DNA from: Callorhinus ursinus
Taxonomy: Eukaryota; Chordata; Mammalia; Carnivora; Otariidae
DNA: 64,000 nt
NCBI RefSeq assembly: GCF_003265705.1
Contig: NW_020312827.1
Coordinates: forward strand, 14,504,120-14,568,119
Direction: 5' to 3'
Below, one piece after another: positions 62,633-64,000 of this stretch. The notes beneath the pieces are model-generated. The model was not told the DNA's origin. It ran no database searches and saw only the letters and a program-made list of their open reading frames with translations. Each line of letters starts with the position of its first letter. Within the stretch, counting starts at the first letter, position 1. The position numbers and the translations under genes were made by a program.

Positions 62633-63140
62633 AGACATAACCAGAGAGAATGGAGGAAAATCTTGGGAATGTGGTGTCAAGAAGCCAGTGGGAGCGTTTT
62701 AAGGAGCAAGGCCTGGGGTGCCTGGGTGGCTCAGTCAGTTAAGCATCTGCCTTTGGCTCAGGTCATGATCTTGGGGTCCTGGGATCGAGCTCCACATCGG
62801 GCTACCTGCTCAGCGGGAAGCCTGCTTCTCCCTCTCTTTCTGCCCCTCCCCTGCTCGCATGGGTGTGCTTTCTCTCTCTGTCTCTCAAAAACAAAAACAA
62901 ACACAAACAAACAAGCAAACAAACCCATAAGACATAACCAGAGAGAATGGAGGAAAATCTTGGGAATGTGGTGTCAAGAAGCCAATGGGAGCGTTTTAAG
63001 AAGGAGCAAGGCCTGGGGTGCCTGGGTGGCTCAGTCGGTTAAGCATCTGCCTTTGGCTCACGTCATGATCTCGGGGTCCTGGGATCAAGCTCCACATCGG
63101 GCTCCCTGCTCAGCAGGGAGCATGCTTCTCACGCTCCTCC
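62541..63140. repeat. 300-bp tandem duplication
   Basis: The segment from the 3' part of SINE A through 85 bp of L2 to the 5' part of SINE B occurs twice at an exact 300-bp offset (for example gggtgtgctt at 62561 and 62861, and the SINE heads at 62715 and 63015). Confidence 0.92.
62715..62931 (+). mobile_element. Hybrid SINEC (head of copy B, tail of copy A)
   Basis: Its first half (ggggtgcctgggtggctcag, catctgcctttggctcagg) matches the SINE at 63015. Its end (tgcccctcccctgct, gggtgtgctttctc, AAAAC-rich tail) matches the SINE at 62392. The switch is at about 62825-62845. Confidence 0.92.
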
Positions 63141-63211
63141 CTGCTTGTGCTCTCTCTCCCTATCTCTCTCTCTCAAACAAATACATAAATAAAATCTTAA
63201 AAAAAAAAAAA
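63015..63211 (+). mobile_element. SINEC, full length (copy B)
   Basis: It has its own tail (aaataaaatcttaaaaaa) and is flanked by GAAGGAGCAAGGCCT (63000-63014) and GAAGGAGCAAAGCCT (63212-63226). Confidence 0.95.
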
Positions 63212-63475
63212 GAAGGAGCAAAGCCTTCTATGTGGGGTGCTGTGGGAGGCCAAGTCGGATGCAGCCATGTTGGTGGGCACAGGATCTGGCAAGGTGGAGG
63301 CGGTGGGGGCCCTGGGAAGAGCAGCCGTGATAGGGTGCCAGAGGTTCAAGCCTGGTTGTTTTTATATTTATGATTGGTATCACCCAGTGTCGTACTTACC
63401 TACATTTTTGGCTGGTTGTGTTGGGTGGTTGATGTTTGTGTTCTTCCTGTCCCCCTGCCATGGGATTGCCAGATA

Positions 63476-63607
63476 AAATGCAGGACACCCAGTTAAATGC
63501 AAATTTCAGAAAAATAATTTTTAAGTATAAGTATGTCCCAAATATTGCATGGGCTATACTTAATTTTAAAAAATCTGAAATGCAAATTTAACTGCCTGTC
63601 CTGCATT
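63476..63607. mobile_element. Palindromic MITE-like element
   Basis: A left arm starting AATGCAGGACACCCAGTTAA pairs with a right arm ending TTAACTGCCTGTCCTGCATT. The arms are about 50 bp and imperfect, around a spacer containing tatgtcccaaatattgcatg. This is the form of a short non-autonomous DNA transposon. The family name is not assigned. Confidence 0.7.
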
Positions 63608-63715
63608 CTTTTTTTTTTTTTTTTTTGCTGAATCTTTCAGTGCACATTGAGTTGTATACTTTAAAATGGTTAAAATGGTGAATTTTATGTGATGTGAATT
63701 TTAGCACACTCACAA
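63608..63715 (-). mobile_element. Old L1-type scrap
   Basis: A T-run is followed by gttgtatactttaaaatggttaaaatggtgaattttatg, an old L1 or LTR end. Confidence 0.4.
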
Positions 63716-64000
63716 ATCTAGCAACCCTATCCTAGCTAGACGGTCATGTAGAAGCTACCCTATGGTCTGCTTCTGGGTTGAGTCACCAGGACAAGTAAGA
63801 AATGACAACTTTGAGGGATCCTTTTTTTCTGGTGATAGCTAATGCTTAAGTTCCCTTAGAGCACCTCAGAGACTACTGAGCATATAGTAGGCACTCATCG
63901 AATGATAGAAGCCGCATTATGTGCCATGGGGAACATTAGCCGACAGTGATCCGTGAACGGAAAGACACTACCCTGCTACCTGTGAACCACTTAGAGAATG

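Larger units (their letters stand above)
60715..63290 (-). mobile_element. Long L2, split by a retrocopy and SINEs
   Basis: Antisense L2: atttatcaaatgcctaccatgtgcc, gaccttcgtgaggtggtaac, gcattttatcctagatgcg, ggacatactaagtgtgagac. After the LAMTOR2 copy it resumes with gatctgggagtcatcagcaag, and after the SINE with aatcttgggaatgtggtgtc. Confidence 0.85.

Noticed and set aside
62555..63373. 272-codon plus-strand frame with internal repeats
   Set aside because: It is a translation of the duplicated SINEs and L2 spacer; the repeated peptide reflects the 300-bp duplication.

Overview
The window is nuclear DNA from a carnivoran mammal, most likely an arctoid (bear, musteloid or pinniped) rather than a dog or cat. 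The evidence is the dense set of tRNA-Lys-type SINEC elements. Their heads read cctgggtggctcag, their bodies are CT-rich and their tails are AAATAAA, and they lack the canid-type head. Young 5'-truncated L1 pieces of the kind common in arctoid genomes occur alongside them. The rest is ordinary mammalian background: L2, MIR, MLT1 LTRs and old L1.

The only protein-coding gene I can support is KCNK10 (TREK-2, a two-pore-domain K+ channel) on the + strand. Two alternative first coding exons are present. One encodes an MFFLYT-type N-terminus (12557-12599, inside a CpG island). The other encodes MKFPIETPRKQVNWDPK (16091-16142, just downstream of a second, larger CpG island). Both end in phase 1, as needed to join the shared next exon, which is not in this window. 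A further strong splice donor in the second CpG island (after 15253) and a strong acceptor (before 15860) suggest extra 5' exons. Positions 1 to about 12.0 kb are therefore upstream intergenic sequence, and about 16.2 kb to the end is the first intron (at least 47.8 kb).

The intron carries two processed pseudogenes, both antisense to KCNK10. One is a nearly full-length IGF2BP1 retrocopy (32575-34951) with a 15-bp target-site duplication and a short 3' UTR. The other is a more decayed LAMTOR2 retrocopy (about 61655-62215) sitting inside an L2 element.

The remaining sequence is transposon-derived or shows nothing I recognise. Structures that stand out are a SINE-mediated 300-bp tandem duplication with a hybrid SINE (62.5-63.2 kb), two SINEs inserted at the same target (43.5-44.0 kb), a hairpin-bearing local duplication (59.0-59.4 kb), a palindromic MITE-like element (63.5 kb), a TIR transposon fossil (38.05-38.69 kb) and a microsatellite grown from a SINE tail (48.5 kb). 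I see no CRISPR, operon, phage or other prokaryote-type system, and no convincing evidence of a wholly new biological system. The most useful leads concern the KCNK10 5' end.
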